Shown in pieces: positions 8,376-17,414 of a DNA stretch of 60,632 nt. Source of the DNA: Dysgonomonas sp. ZJ279 (GTDB lineage: Bacteria > Bacteroidota > Bacteroidia > Bacteroidales > Dysgonomonadaceae); the NCBI RefSeq assembly GCF_011039205.1, contig NZ_JAAKEL010000020.1:1-60632 (forward strand). Direction: 5' to 3'. Below the pieces are notes generated by a model that was not told the DNA's origin, searched no databases, and was given only the letters and a program-made list of their open reading frames with translations. A program made the translations under genes and the position numbers. Position 1 is the first letter of the stretch, and each line of letters begins with the position of its first letter.

Positions 8376-9212
8376 ATGGAAAACAAACGTATAATAGCCA
8401 TTTATCTTATCGGTGTATTACTGATTGCAGCTATTATTTACTTAATTACACGACCTTTGATGTCATCGGCTTCCGAATCGATGCTGATTACAGATGCAAT
8501 CATGTGTGGAGTATTATTGGCTGGAGTATTGACATTGTTGAAAATTATAGTAAAATATAGCAATTTATCTTCACTTTATCTTTATCAGAAATTGACTGTT
8601 TATATAGCTTTGGCTGTATTATTTGTACTTTGTTGGTTCGGAATTGAGTTTCTTCTGTTATATCTTATCTTTCCCACAGACGATTGGTTATTATTCTCTC
8701 CATCTGTTCCAGTGCGGATTCTGGTTGGTGTTTTGACGTATGGTTTTGCAATTCAGTTGTATTTGTCTTTCTACAAGAAAGAAAGGCAAGCGGTTGAAGA
8801 TAATTATCAGGGAAACAATTTGGCTGAAGAGTCGGACTCAGCATTAATCAGTGAGAATGAAAGTAATCAGTCAGAGAAATTGCAGGAGCGTATCGCTGTT
8901 AAGAATGGACAGAAAATAGATGTGATAATGGTTTCCGAAATAGTCTATTTGCAGGCAGAAGGCGACTATGTGATGATACATTCGGTAAAAGGTAAGTATT
9001 TAAAAGAGCAAACAATGAAGTCCTTCGAAGAATTTTTACCTTCTTCCCAATTTGTCCGTGTACACCGGTCAAGCATAGTTAATGTCGATTTTATTGCGCA
9101 GATAGAACTCTATGACAAGCAAAATCAATTGTTGAAAATGCAGAATGGGGCACAGGTAAAAGTCAGTATAAGCGGATACCGAATTTTAAAGAAAACCCTT
9201 GGGTTGAAATAA
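8376..9212 (+). CDS. Membrane-bound LytTR-family transcriptional regulator
   Basis: A 278-residue protein with four hydrophobic helices (about residues 7-25, 37-58, 68-95 and 108-128), an acidic linker, then a LytTR DNA-binding domain from about residue 170 to the end. The domain shows the hallmark YLQAEGDYVMIHS strand and FVRVHRSSIVN segment. LytTR proteins bind short direct repeats with a beta-fold. Because the DNA-binding domain is tethered to the membrane and no receiver domain is present, it probably responds directly to a membrane signal, perhaps via the LiaF-like protein encoded just upstream. Confidence 0.88.
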   Translation: MENKRIIAIYLIGVLLIAAIIYLITRPLMSSASESMLITDAIMCGVLLAGVLTLLKIIVKYSNLSSLYLYQKLTVYIALAVLFVLCWFGIEFLLLYLIFPTDDWLLFSPSVPVRILVGVLTYGFAIQLYLSFYKKERQAVEDNYQGNNLAEESDSALISENESNQSEKLQERIAVKNGQKIDVIMVSEIVYLQAEGDYVMIHSVKGKYLKEQTMKSFEEFLPSSQFVRVHRSSIVNVDFIAQIELYDKQNQLLKMQNGAQVKVSISGYRILKKTLGLK

Positions 9213-9233
9213 TAATACAATACTCGTTAAGAA

Positions 9234-9262
9234 AAAAGCACAAATATTTAATTTGTGCTTTT
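9234..9262. terminator. Bidirectional terminator between convergent genes
   Basis: Perfect 12-bp arms AAAAGCACAAAT and ATTTGTGCTTTT with a 5-nt loop lie between the LytTR gene (+) and the GT-C gene (-). A and T runs on both sides let it serve both strands. Confidence 0.85.
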
Positions 9263-9266
9263 ATTA

Positions 9267-10805
9267 TTATCTCTTCCGATATAAATAGTAAGTTGAAAAT
9301 TCATCTCCAAATACTATCCTTTTATTTACGAAAGTGTCCATGAGTATATAATTCTCTTTGAACGCCTGAAGGTTTCGGAAATGTTGATAGTTGAACGAAA
9401 AGTTGTCGACTACTATAAAGTCTACTTCTTTGTTTTCTATATATTTAGTTTGTTCGTCACGCATTTGCGGATACATATTGTAATATATATTGGGCGTGAG
9501 AAAATACTTCACATTGGGTGTGATATTACATATAGTAAAAATACTATTTCCATATCCGGAACCAAGATTAAGCAGTGTCGGATTTTTCTCTGTTTCTATT
9601 ATTCTAGAGAACTGAAATTCAGGACTGTTCGGGTCTATTTGACGGGTTATTTCATATCCTCCTAAGCCGAAAAAGTTCTTGCTGCTAATTCCTACTAGAA
9701 GTGCGAGTGTGGCAAATAGGCAAAGTAATTTACCGGAATAGCTGATATATACATATCTCTTTATAAATAATGATATTGAAATTAATCCGGGAATAATGAA
9801 TATATAAAATGATAGGGGATAATAGAAATGAAAAGTACGTGGAGTGAATAATATAAAGAATAATGACAGCGCACAGAGTATCATTGACACTTTGCCGATT
9901 TTATTCTTGATGTGTTTTATTGGAAAATAAAGCGCTCCAATAGACATAATAATAAATCCTACAATGTCGTTACGGAAAAAAGAGTAAGTTCTCATGAATG
10001 TATGGTTCATAGTATCAGATGCTGATAGCGGACTGCCATACTTCATATTCAATAGTATGTATACATTGAACGCTTCGGTCAATGCATTATTTATATATAG
10101 ATATAAGCAGATTGGTACAGCAATCACAAATACACCAAGTATAAATGAAAGTATATTGTGCAGCAGATTCTTATATTCTTTATGTATTAATATGCAGATC
10201 AATATACCTAGGATGGGGAACACCCAAAATATAACCAAATTAAGCTTAATGAAGAATACCATCGAGAACAGTATTCCATGCAAAAACATATACTTAGGAT
10301 TATGAACTGTTGTATTTTCATCCATGAAAAAGCGGTAAAAGAAATATAGGCTGACAACAGACATAATGAGGATAAACTCTTCGGCAGACCCTCCTGTATG
10401 GGTATATTTGATTAAGAATGCAGGGACTATAAGTGAAATAATAAACGAAAACTCTCTTTGAAGGTATATTCTGGCTGTAAGAAATATTGTGTATATAAGA
10501 ATCAGCCATCCTATCAACTCGATAATGAAAACCCCTAAGAAAGTGCTATTCGATATAAGATAACCAATCCCATAAATAATAAATATAAGTGGTCCTTTGT
10601 GGTCAAAAGATTCGGTATATAAGGTTCTTCCTTCCATCGCTGCTTTACCAATGTTGAAATAGACATTTATGTCAGACCATTCGTTGATAGGATACAGTGG
10701 TGACATCTTTGAGGTAAAGAATAAAAAAAAGAAAGTAAATATAGATAGTATGATGATGTACTTCTTATCAGAGGCAAGCTCTTGGAAAATAGTCTTCTCT
10801 TTCAT
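9267..10805 (-). CDS. Polytopic GT-C-type membrane glycosyltransferase (putative)
   Basis: A 512-residue protein with about 10-11 membrane helices and a C-terminal soluble tail. The first extracytoplasmic loop has an acidic pair after helix 1 (NEWSDINVYFNIGKAAMEGRTLYTESFDHKGPL), which is the position of the catalytic Asp in GT-C enzymes such as PMT and ArnT. This suggests transfer of a sugar from a polyprenyl-phosphate donor. There is no recognisable neighbour that would name the substrate. It is a monocistron convergent with the LytTR gene. Confidence 0.65.
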   Translation of the reverse strand: MKEKTIFQELASDKKYIIILSIFTFFFLFFTSKMSPLYPINEWSDINVYFNIGKAAMEGRTLYTESFDHKGPLIFIIYGIGYLISNSTFLGVFIIELIGWLILIYTIFLTARIYLQREFSFIISLIVPAFLIKYTHTGGSAEEFILIMSVVSLYFFYRFFMDENTTVHNPKYMFLHGILFSMVFFIKLNLVIFWVFPILGILICILIHKEYKNLLHNILSFILGVFVIAVPICLYLYINNALTEAFNVYILLNMKYGSPLSASDTMNHTFMRTYSFFRNDIVGFIIMSIGALYFPIKHIKNKIGKVSMILCALSLFFILFTPRTFHFYYPLSFYIFIIPGLISISLFIKRYVYISYSGKLLCLFATLALLVGISSKNFFGLGGYEITRQIDPNSPEFQFSRIIETEKNPTLLNLGSGYGNSIFTICNITPNVKYFLTPNIYYNMYPQMRDEQTKYIENKEVDFIVVDNFSFNYQHFRNLQAFKENYILMDTFVNKRIVFGDEFSTYYLYRKR

Positions 10806-10918
10806 TGGAATGTGTATTTACTTTTTGAATTATATGAACGGACTATCATAATAAACAAAATTTGTTTGTGTAAAGTTTATGGTGTTTCCTTTATTAAGTA
10901 GTAGAAGCGCATAAAAGT

Positions 10919-10957
10919 GATATGCCAATTACTCTCATATTTGTATATTGGCATATC
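10919..10957 (-). terminator. Putative metG terminator
   Basis: Perfect 11-bp arms GATATGCCAAT (10919-10929) and ATTGGCATATC (10947-10957) lie just past the metG stop. On the minus strand they are followed by a moderate T stretch (ACTTTTATG). The 17-nt loop and weak U-tract make it a less certain terminator. Confidence 0.5.
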
Positions 10958-10969
10958 ATGATATTTTTA

Positions 10970-13012
10970 TTAGCCTATTTGGCTGCCCGGATTCACTATT
11001 GAGGAAGGTTGGATCAGCGATAAACTTCCATCTGCATTCTCGGCAGAAAGGAGCATTCCTTGCGATTCTATTCCTTTCAGTTTCCGCGGCTCTAGATTAG
11101 CAATAAAGCATACTTGTTTCCCTATCAGATCTTCGGGTTTGTACCATGCTGCAATGCCCGATATAATAGTGCGTTTTGCCATGCCGTCGTCTATCAGGAA
11201 TTGAAGTAGCTTATCTGTTTTAGGTACTTTAGTACATTCAAGTATAGTTCCTACTCGGAGATCAAGTTTACCAAAATCGTCGAAAGCTACATTTGTTTTT
11301 TGAGGAGCAACCTTTATTTCGGCTTGTTCTTCATTTGCTTTCTTCGTGTCAAGAAGTTTCTGTACTTGTTTTTCAATTGTTTCGTCTTCTATCTTCGCAA
11401 ATAGTAATTCCGACGGATTCAATTGATGTCCTACGGGTAACAAGTCAGTTCTTCCCAACTGATTCCATGTAAGGTTGTCCATATTTATAAATTGACGGAT
11501 TTTCTTTACGCTGAATGGTAAGAATGGTTCGAACGCAATCGACAGATTAGCTGTTATTTGTAACGATATATTCATGATTGTAGCTACACGATCCATATCT
11601 GTTTTAGCAATCTTCCAAGGTTCTGTGTCTGCCAGATATTTGTTTCCGATACGAGCCAGATTCATAGCCTCTTTCTGCGCATCACGAAAACGATATATAT
11701 CGAGTAACGATTCTACTTTACTTTTCGCATCGGCAAACTCAGCAAGGGTTTCTTTATCGTAAGCAGTCAACTCGTTTAGTTGAGGAACTTTATTGTCGAA
11801 ATATTTTTGAGTCAATACCAGCGCACGGTTCACAAAATTACCAAATATAGCTACCAGTTCGTTGTTATTACGAGCTTGGAAGTCTTTCCAAGTGAAGTCG
11901 TTATCTTTAGTTTCGGGTGCGTTGGCTGTCAACACATAACGAAGTATATCCTGTTGCCCAGGAAAATCTTCAAGATATTCGTGCAACCATACAGCCCAGT
12001 TGCGTGAGGTAGATATCTTATCACCTTCCAGATTCAGGAATTCATTTGCAGGAACATTTTCCGGCAATATGTAAGAACCTTCGGCTTTAAGCATGGCAGG
12101 AAATACAATACAATGAAACACGATATTGTCTTTACCTATGAAGTGAAGCAATTTAGTATCTTCATCTTTCCACCATTTCTCCCAGCTGTCGGGCAATAAT
12201 TCTTTTGTGTTCGATATATAACCGATTGGTGCATCGAACCAGACATAAAGCACTTTACCTTCCGCATTCGGTAGGGGGATAGGCACGCCCCAGTCTAAGT
12301 CACGGCTTACGGCACGGGGCTGTAAACCCATGTCGAGCCACGATTTACATTGTCCGTATACATTGCTTTTCCACTCCTTATGATCTTCCAGTATCCATTG
12401 GCGCAACCATCCTTCATGTTTGTCAAGCGGTAGATACCAGTGTTTGGTTTCACGCATGACAGGCGTAGAGCCGGATATAGTAGAATGAGGATTTTTCAGG
12501 TCTGTAGGGCTTAGAGAAGTTCCGCACGATTCGCATTGGTCTCCGTAAGCATTCGGATTACCACAGTGCGGACATTCGCCCATAATATAGCGGTCGGCAA
12601 GAAACATCTGGGCCTCTTCGTCGTAATACTGCTCATTTGTTTTTTCTTCGAACTCGCCTTTATTATAGAGTTCGAGAAAGAAATCGGAAGCTGTTTTTTT
12701 GTGTACATCCGAGCTTGTGCGTGAATATATATCGAAGGTGATACCAAAATCCTCGAACGATTTCTTGATAATGCCATGATACTTGTCAACGATATCCTGC
12801 GGTGTAACGCCTTCTTTCTTAGCACGTATAGTAATAGGAACACCATGTTCATCCGACCCTCCGATGAAAAGTACTTCTTCGCCTTTCAATCTCAGATAGC
12901 GTACATAAATATCCGCAGGGATATACACTCCGGCCATATGACCGATATGTACAGGGCCATTTGCATAAGGCAACGCCGATGTGACAAGGGTTCTATTGAA
13001 TTTTTTAGTCAT
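10970..13012 (-). CDS. metG: Methionyl-tRNA synthetase
   Basis: A 680-residue class I synthetase that charges tRNA-Met. The HIGH-type motif reads GPVHIGH near residue 20. The zinc knuckle is present (CPHCG...CESCG, residues 147-163). The KMSKS loop appears as KISTSR near residue 335. The catalytic core is followed by the helical anticodon-binding domain and a C-terminal EMAP/Trbp111-type tRNA-binding domain (about 575-680) that supports dimerisation. It has full length for the Bacteroidetes form. Confidence 0.97.
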   Translation of the reverse strand: MTKKFNRTLVTSALPYANGPVHIGHMAGVYIPADIYVRYLRLKGEEVLFIGGSDEHGVPITIRAKKEGVTPQDIVDKYHGIIKKSFEDFGITFDIYSRTSSDVHKKTASDFFLELYNKGEFEEKTNEQYYDEEAQMFLADRYIMGECPHCGNPNAYGDQCESCGTSLSPTDLKNPHSTISGSTPVMRETKHWYLPLDKHEGWLRQWILEDHKEWKSNVYGQCKSWLDMGLQPRAVSRDLDWGVPIPLPNAEGKVLYVWFDAPIGYISNTKELLPDSWEKWWKDEDTKLLHFIGKDNIVFHCIVFPAMLKAEGSYILPENVPANEFLNLEGDKISTSRNWAVWLHEYLEDFPGQQDILRYVLTANAPETKDNDFTWKDFQARNNNELVAIFGNFVNRALVLTQKYFDNKVPQLNELTAYDKETLAEFADAKSKVESLLDIYRFRDAQKEAMNLARIGNKYLADTEPWKIAKTDMDRVATIMNISLQITANLSIAFEPFLPFSVKKIRQFINMDNLTWNQLGRTDLLPVGHQLNPSELLFAKIEDETIEKQVQKLLDTKKANEEQAEIKVAPQKTNVAFDDFGKLDLRVGTILECTKVPKTDKLLQFLIDDGMAKRTIISGIAAWYKPEDLIGKQVCFIANLEPRKLKGIESQGMLLSAENADGSLSLIQPSSIVNPGSQIG

Positions 13013-13130
13013 ATAAATGATTCTCTTTATATTTCGATTTTTAGGTGAAATTCATTTTGGAAAACAAAGATAGAAACTAAAGTAATAAATAGCACAGATG
13101 TTTATTAGTTTTTACCTGATTGTTTCAAAC

Positions 13131-13436
13131 TTATTTGCGTAACTTCTTTAAAGTTTCTTCGATCATTTCTAATCTGTTCTTGACTTTTTCGGCAGCTGCG
13201 TCCAAGGTGTAGCCTTCATCTAATAGTTCTTTTATCAATAGCATTTTTTTGATATTAGGATAATCATATCGCCTATTCTTCCCTTCTTCTTCGGTTAGGC
13301 TTGTGATGATTCCTTTTTCTTCCCAATAGCGGATTTGGCGTGTAGGAATACCTGTTATCAAGGATACCTCGCCAATACCAACCATTAGCTTATCAAGAAA
13401 TTCCATATCGGAATATAGTCTATTAATGTCGCTCAT
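13131..13436 (-). CDS. MerR-family transcriptional regulator
   Basis: A 101-residue protein with the MerR winged-helix start (GIGEVSLITGIPTRQIRYWEEKGIITS, residues 21-47) and an arginine-containing second wing, ending in a short coiled coil. It lacks a long effector-binding domain and has no conserved metal-binding Cys set, so the ligand is unknown. It is divergent from the ABM-SDR-NTF2 operon and shares a 118-nt intergenic region with it that contains a perfect dyad, so it probably controls that operon and itself. Confidence 0.85.
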   Translation of the reverse strand: MSDINRLYSDMEFLDKLMVGIGEVSLITGIPTRQIRYWEEKGIITSLTEEEGKNRRYDYPNIKKMLLIKELLDEGYTLDAAAEKVKNRLEMIEETLKKLRK

Positions 13437-13463
13437 TTTGAAAGTAATTTACAATTATTGTTG

Positions 13464-13494
13464 CAAATGTAACAAAAATTATTTTACTTTGCAA
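13464..13494 (-). promoter_or_regulatory. Promoter of the merR-like gene
   Basis: On the minus strand a TTG (13492-13494) stands 20 nt upstream of TACATTTG (13464-13471), matching the Bacteroidetes promoter. The start would fall about 20 nt upstream of the MerR start codon. The -33 element overlaps the left edge of the dyad at 13492-13514. Confidence 0.65.
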
Positions 13495-13514
13495 TTGTAA
13501 ATTATTTACAATTG
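13492..13514. promoter_or_regulatory. Operator-like dyad between merR-like gene and redox operon
   Basis: A perfect inverted repeat with 10-bp arms CAATTGTAAA and TTTACAATTG and a 3-nt spacer. It overlaps the -33 region of the leftward promoter and lies 41 nt before the rightward operon. A further half-site-like TTTACAATTATTG occurs at 13448-13460. Binding by the adjacent MerR protein is an inference from position and symmetry. Confidence 0.65.
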
Positions 13515-13554
13515 TTGTATTTAATGTAAATTTAAAGAAATTAATCGACAAAAA

Positions 13555-13845
13555 ATGAAAAGTCAAAAAGTAGAATCAACAGTAATTCTGAGATGTAAAA
13601 AAGGTAAAACAGCAGAATTTAAAAATGCTGTAATTAAATTGGTAAAAGAAACAGAAAAGGAACTTGGTTGTGAGTTATTCAGAATATTTGAAAACAAAGA
13701 TAACAGCGAAGAGTTTGTTCTGTGGGAAATATTTAAAAACGAAGAAGCGCTGGAAGCACATATGCAGGCTGCTCACACGAAAGAATGTTTTGCATTGGGT
13801 TTATTCGAACCTATCTCTTTTATCCATCATATTGAAGTGAAATAA
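13555..13845 (+). CDS. Antibiotic-biosynthesis-monooxygenase (ABM) domain protein
   Basis: A 96-residue single-domain ferredoxin-like protein of the ABM/YgiN type. The core has a RCKKGKTAEFKNAV strand-helix unit, the ELGCELFRIFE segment and the EEFVLWEIFKNEEALEAHMQAAHTKEC motif, whose His residues are typical of this family. Such proteins act as quinol monooxygenases or reactive-metabolite detoxifiers in the cytoplasm, usually as dimers. It is the first gene of an operon divergent from a MerR regulator. Confidence 0.85.
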   Translation: MKSQKVESTVILRCKKGKTAEFKNAVIKLVKETEKELGCELFRIFENKDNSEEFVLWEIFKNEEALEAHMQAAHTKECFALGLFEPISFIHHIEVK

Positions 13846-13908
13846 TAAAAACTTTACAACCTCCATTCTTAAACAAATAGAGGTTGTAAGTCTAAAATTG
13901 ATATTAAA

Positions 13909-14676
13909 ATGCTAAAAAACAAAAATGCTGTAATAACGGGAGGTAGTGATGGTATAGGACTAGCTATCGCTAAAGAATTTGCAAAAAATGGAGCCAATGT
14001 GTGTCTGATTGGACGTGATGAGAATAAGCTGATTGCTGCGAAAAAGGAGCTCGATCTATTGGGTTCAGAAGTATTCTTTATAAAAGCAGATTTATCTGAA
14101 CTATCGCAAATAGAAAGTGTGTCGAAGCACATTCTGAAGCTTTTTCCAAAGCTCGATGTTTTAGTGAATAATGCTGGAATCGGAAGATTTATACCTTTTA
14201 CTGAAATGAATTTGAGCGATTTAGATATGCATATCGATTTGAATGTGAGAGCTCCTTATATGTTGACTAAACATTTGTTTGCATCACTAAGCGAGAATAA
14301 AGGAAATGTGATTAATATCTCGTCCTATTTCTCTCATCGTATGCTCCCGGGCAGGAGTACCACAGCTTATTCATTGACAAAAGGAGCTATCGATTCCTTT
14401 ACTAAGGCATTAGCTTTTGAAGCAGGGGCAAAAGGTGTGAGAGTAAATGGTATAGCCCCCGGAAGTATTGATACGCCACAGTTACGTTACAATCTGACAA
14501 AGCTAAACTCGAACGAATTAAAAGAATTTGAAGATTTAATACAAACTATTTATCCTTTAGGTAGGATAGGGCAGCCCGAAGATGTTGCACAAATGGCTGT
14601 ATTTTTGGCTTCAGATAGAGCAAATTGGATAACCGGAGCTATATATTCGGTGGATGGTGGATTAACAACAAATTGA
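13909..14676 (+). CDS. Short-chain dehydrogenase/reductase
   Basis: A 255-residue SDR with the cofactor motif TGGSDGIGLAIA (residues 10-21), NNAG near 87, the catalytic Ser in NISSYF near 139 and YSLTK with catalytic Tyr and Lys near 156-160. The C-terminal SVDGG motif is typical of classical SDRs. An Arg in the second strand (LIGRDENK) suggests NADPH preference. The substrate is unknown. It lies 63 nt after the ABM gene and 10 nt before the NTF2-like gene. Confidence 0.92.
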   Translation: MLKNKNAVITGGSDGIGLAIAKEFAKNGANVCLIGRDENKLIAAKKELDLLGSEVFFIKADLSELSQIESVSKHILKLFPKLDVLVNNAGIGRFIPFTEMNLSDLDMHIDLNVRAPYMLTKHLFASLSENKGNVINISSYFSHRMLPGRSTTAYSLTKGAIDSFTKALAFEAGAKGVRVNGIAPGSIDTPQLRYNLTKLNSNELKEFEDLIQTIYPLGRIGQPEDVAQMAVFLASDRANWITGAIYSVDGGLTTN

Positions 14677-14686
14677 AAAAGAGGAT

Positions 14687-15172
14687 ATGAGAAAGTTTCT
14701 ATATACAACTATTATTTTATTCGTATTTATATTGGCTTCGTCTCAACAAGCTAAAAGTAATAATCCTAAAACAAAAGATAAAATGGAAGAACAAAAAATC
14801 GAGAAATTACTGGAAGAAAAATATATTAATGCTGTTGCTAATGAGTTGAATACAGATAAGATGCTGGAGTTGTTTCATCCCGATTTTGCTATTTTTTCAG
14901 CTGACGGAAATAATCTGGCTAAATTTCCACTTCTCGAATGGAAAAAGGTTATAGATGATTATAAAGTGGATAATAAAGGTAATGCTGATTTGCGCAATCT
15001 GACACATGAGTTCGTATTTATAGATATAACCGGAACGGCAGCTATCGCAAAAGTGCAGTTGTATAGGAGAGGGGAATTGATAGCAACGGATTATATTTCT
15101 TTATTGAAATTTAATAATGATTGGAAGATTGTAGCAAAAGTACCGTATGCCCACATCGAAAAACCTTTTTGA
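14687..15172 (+). CDS. Exported SnoaL/NTF2-like protein
   Basis: A 161-residue protein with an N-terminal signal peptide (residues 3-20, cleavage near SSQQA) and a cone-shaped NTF2/lumazine-binding-like domain. Conserved-looking segments are LEEKYINAVANELNTDKMLELFHPDFAIFSADG and IAKVQLYRRGELIATDYISLLKFNNDWKIVAK. The fold binds small hydrophobic ligands or acts as a simple isomerase. It is the last gene of the MerR-linked operon and is followed by a strong terminator. Confidence 0.8.
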   Translation: MRKFLYTTIILFVFILASSQQAKSNNPKTKDKMEEQKIEKLLEEKYINAVANELNTDKMLELFHPDFAIFSADGNNLAKFPLLEWKKVIDDYKVDNKGNADLRNLTHEFVFIDITGTAAIAKVQLYRRGELIATDYISLLKFNNDWKIVAKVPYAHIEKPF

Positions 15173-15210
15173 GAGCATAGCATCATTAGTTGAAACTAGT
15201 ATAATATATA

Positions 15211-15243
15211 GAAAAAGGTTGCTAATGAAAGCAACCTTTTTTC
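15211..15243 (+). terminator. Terminator of the ABM-SDR-NTF2 operon
   Basis: Arms GAAAAAGGTTGC and GCAACCTTTTTTC enclose a short loop and end in a T run, about 40 nt after the stop codon. Confidence 0.85.
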
Positions 15244-15326
15244 TATAAATATCAATTAATCGAATACTATAGAGATGTACAGTACAGAATAAAATGATTT
15301 TTGAAACATGTTTCTTAAAATATTTA

Positions 15327-15334
15327 TAACTTTG
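15327..15334 (+). promoter_or_regulatory. Putative serS -7 box
   Basis: TAACTTTG fits TAnnTTTG and lies 41 nt upstream of the serS start. A TTTG occurs 23 nt further upstream (15300-15303), slightly wider than the usual spacing. Confidence 0.45.
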
Positions 15335-15374
15335 TACACATAAAATATTCACTTTGTCACTTAAATAAATAATA

Positions 15375-16646
15375 ATGCTGACTCTTAAGACAATAAGCGA
15401 AAATCCGCAAGAGGTAATCAAACGATTAGCGAAGAAGCACTTCGATGCAAAAGAAATAGTTGCTCGGGTATTAGAAATAGATCAAATCAGACGTCAGAGT
15501 CAGACAACACTAGATGCTTCGCAATCCGAATTGAATACCTTGTCGAAGCAGATCGGCATGCTGATGAAAGACGGCAAAAAAGAAGAGGCAGAGGCTGCTA
15601 AAAACAGAGTAGCCGAAATAAAAGCAGAGAATAAAGTAATAGAAGACGCTTTACGTCAGGCTGAAATAGACCTGCAAGAGTTGCTGTATCTTATTCCCAA
15701 TCTTCCTGCTGACGAAGTGCCCGAAGGTAGAACACCCGAAGAGAATGTTGTTGAAAAAACGGGTGGTACTATCCCTACATTAGATAAAGATGCTGTTCCT
15801 CATTGGGACTTAGCGAAAAAGTACGATTTGATAGACTTCGAATTAGGAGTGAAAATTGCAGGTGCAGGCTTCCCTGTATATAAAGGAAAAGGTGCTCGTT
15901 TACAACGTGCCCTTATTAATTTCTTCCTCGATAAAGCGCGTGACGCAGGTTATATGGAGGTGCAACCACCGTATGTAGTTAATGCCGCTTCGGGTTATGG
16001 AACAGGTAATTTGCCCGACAAAGAAGGGCAAATGTATCATGCTACGGTAGACGACCTATATTTGATCCCTACGGCAGAAATACCTGTAACTAATATATAC
16101 CGAGATGTGATTCTCGAAGAAAGAGACCTGCCTATCAAAAATACCGCCTATTCGGCATGTTTCCGTCGCGAAGCCGGTTCGTATGGTAAAGATGTACGAG
16201 GATTGAATCGCCTACATCAGTTCGATAAAGTAGAGATTGTACGTATCGACAAACCCGAAAATTCGTACCAATCGCTCAAAGAAATGGTCGATTATGTGCA
16301 ATCATTGGTCGAAGACTTAGAACTACCTTGGCGTATCCTTCGCCTCTGTGGAGGTGATATGAGTTTTACATCGGCTCTTACATTCGATTTTGAGGTTTAT
16401 TCTGCCGCACAGGAACGTTGGTTAGAGGTCAGCTCTGTATCCAATTTCGAAAGTTTTCAGGCCAATCGCTTGAAATGTCGCTATCGTGATGCTGATAAGA
16501 AAATGCAACTGGTACATACATTAAATGGTAGTGCACTGGCACTTCCTCGCATTGTAGCCGCATTGTTGGAGAATAATCAGACGCCCGAAGGTATTCGTAT
16601 TCCGAAAGCTTTGGTTCCTTATACAGGATTTGAATTTATTAATTAA
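15375..16646 (+). CDS. serS: Seryl-tRNA synthetase
   Basis: A 423-residue class II synthetase. The N-terminal residues 1-110 form the long antiparallel coiled coil that holds the extra arm of tRNA-Ser. The catalytic domain shows motif 2 around FRREAGSYGKDVRGLNRLHQFDKVE (near 265-290) and motif 3 in LNGSALALPRIVAALLEN near 380. The length is normal. It charges tRNA-Ser and initiates selenocysteine charging where that pathway exists, which nothing here suggests. Confidence 0.97.
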   Translation: MLTLKTISENPQEVIKRLAKKHFDAKEIVARVLEIDQIRRQSQTTLDASQSELNTLSKQIGMLMKDGKKEEAEAAKNRVAEIKAENKVIEDALRQAEIDLQELLYLIPNLPADEVPEGRTPEENVVEKTGGTIPTLDKDAVPHWDLAKKYDLIDFELGVKIAGAGFPVYKGKGARLQRALINFFLDKARDAGYMEVQPPYVVNAASGYGTGNLPDKEGQMYHATVDDLYLIPTAEIPVTNIYRDVILEERDLPIKNTAYSACFRREAGSYGKDVRGLNRLHQFDKVEIVRIDKPENSYQSLKEMVDYVQSLVEDLELPWRILRLCGGDMSFTSALTFDFEVYSAAQERWLEVSSVSNFESFQANRLKCRYRDADKKMQLVHTLNGSALALPRIVAALLENNQTPEGIRIPKALVPYTGFEFIN

Positions 16647-16700
16647 AGTGAAAAGCGAACGTTTTTGCTTCCGTAGCTGTTATATATAAAGGTAATATAC

Positions 16701-16708
16701 TATATTTG
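16701..16708 (+). promoter_or_regulatory. Putative -7 box of the first SPOR lipoprotein gene
   Basis: TATATTTG matches TAnnTTTG and lies 38 nt upstream of the start at 16747. No well-placed -33 TTTG is visible. Confidence 0.4.
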
Positions 16709-16746
16709 TGTTAAATAAAATAACTTAGGATAATTAAAAATTACTT

Positions 16747-17265
16747 ATGAATAAGAAATTAATTGGAATCGGATTGGCTATAGTTTGCCTCGTTTCATTT
16801 GGCTCTTGTAAACCAAAACAAAGTGCATACAAATCGGTGTATGAAGCTGCTAAAGAAAGAGAAGTAGAGGAAAATACACCTGCTACTGTAACTACGCCTG
16901 CAACTACAACTCCTACGTATCCAACTTCATCTGAGTCGGTTCGTAAAGAAAAAATCACTCCTGTATATGATGCTGATGCATCTGGATTAAAAGCTTATAG
17001 CGTAGTAATTGCGGCTATGGGTATGAAACCAAACGCAGAATCGTTGAAACAAAGAATAGAAAACGATGGTTATAAAGTTATCCTTGCTCAAAACGAACAA
17101 GGTATGTATCGCGTTATTATTGCCAGCTTCGATTCTAAAGATCAGGCTTCTGCAAGAAAAAGCGAGATTTTAGCAGAGTATGCTGCTAAAGGCGATGCAA
17201 CGACATTGAAAAGTAAATATGGTATTCCTTTCAATGATTGGTGGATTTTGCAACGTGAATACTAA
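16747..17265 (+). CDS. SPOR-domain lipoprotein
   Basis: A 172-residue protein with a lipoprotein signal (residues 4-20, FGSCKP, lipidated Cys21), a Thr/Pro-rich linker (residues 40-60) and a C-terminal SPOR domain from about residue 80. SPOR domains bind glycan strands stripped of stem peptides at division sites, so the protein probably sits at the septum. It resembles the next gene, especially in the SPOR start (YSVVIA) and the end (IPFNDWWI against IPFSDVWI). Confidence 0.85.
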   Translation: MNKKLIGIGLAIVCLVSFGSCKPKQSAYKSVYEAAKEREVEENTPATVTTPATTTPTYPTSSESVRKEKITPVYDADASGLKAYSVVIAAMGMKPNAESLKQRIENDGYKVILAQNEQGMYRVIIASFDSKDQASARKSEILAEYAAKGDATTLKSKYGIPFNDWWILQREY

Positions 17266-17291
17266 GAATCCAAATTAGTAATATAATATAT

Positions 17292-17319
17292 AAGAGGAGT
17301 CTAGATGTAGGCTCCTCTT
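17292..17319 (+). terminator. Terminator between the two SPOR genes
   Basis: Arms AAGAGGAGTCT and AGGCTCCTCTT (one G-U pair) are followed by GTATTTT. It lies 26 nt after the first SPOR gene, so the second needs its own promoter or read-through. Confidence 0.65.
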
Positions 17320-17414
17320 GTATTTTGTCTGGGTATGATGTGCAATATTCAGACTGCTTTTTATATCTTTGTCGTATATATTTCTATAATATTAAAAACT
17401 TTACTATCACGCGT

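Noticed and set aside
10970-13012. MetG KMSKS loop reading KISTSR as a possible defect.
   Set aside because: This variant is usual among MetRS of this type, and the rest of the protein is full length and well conserved.
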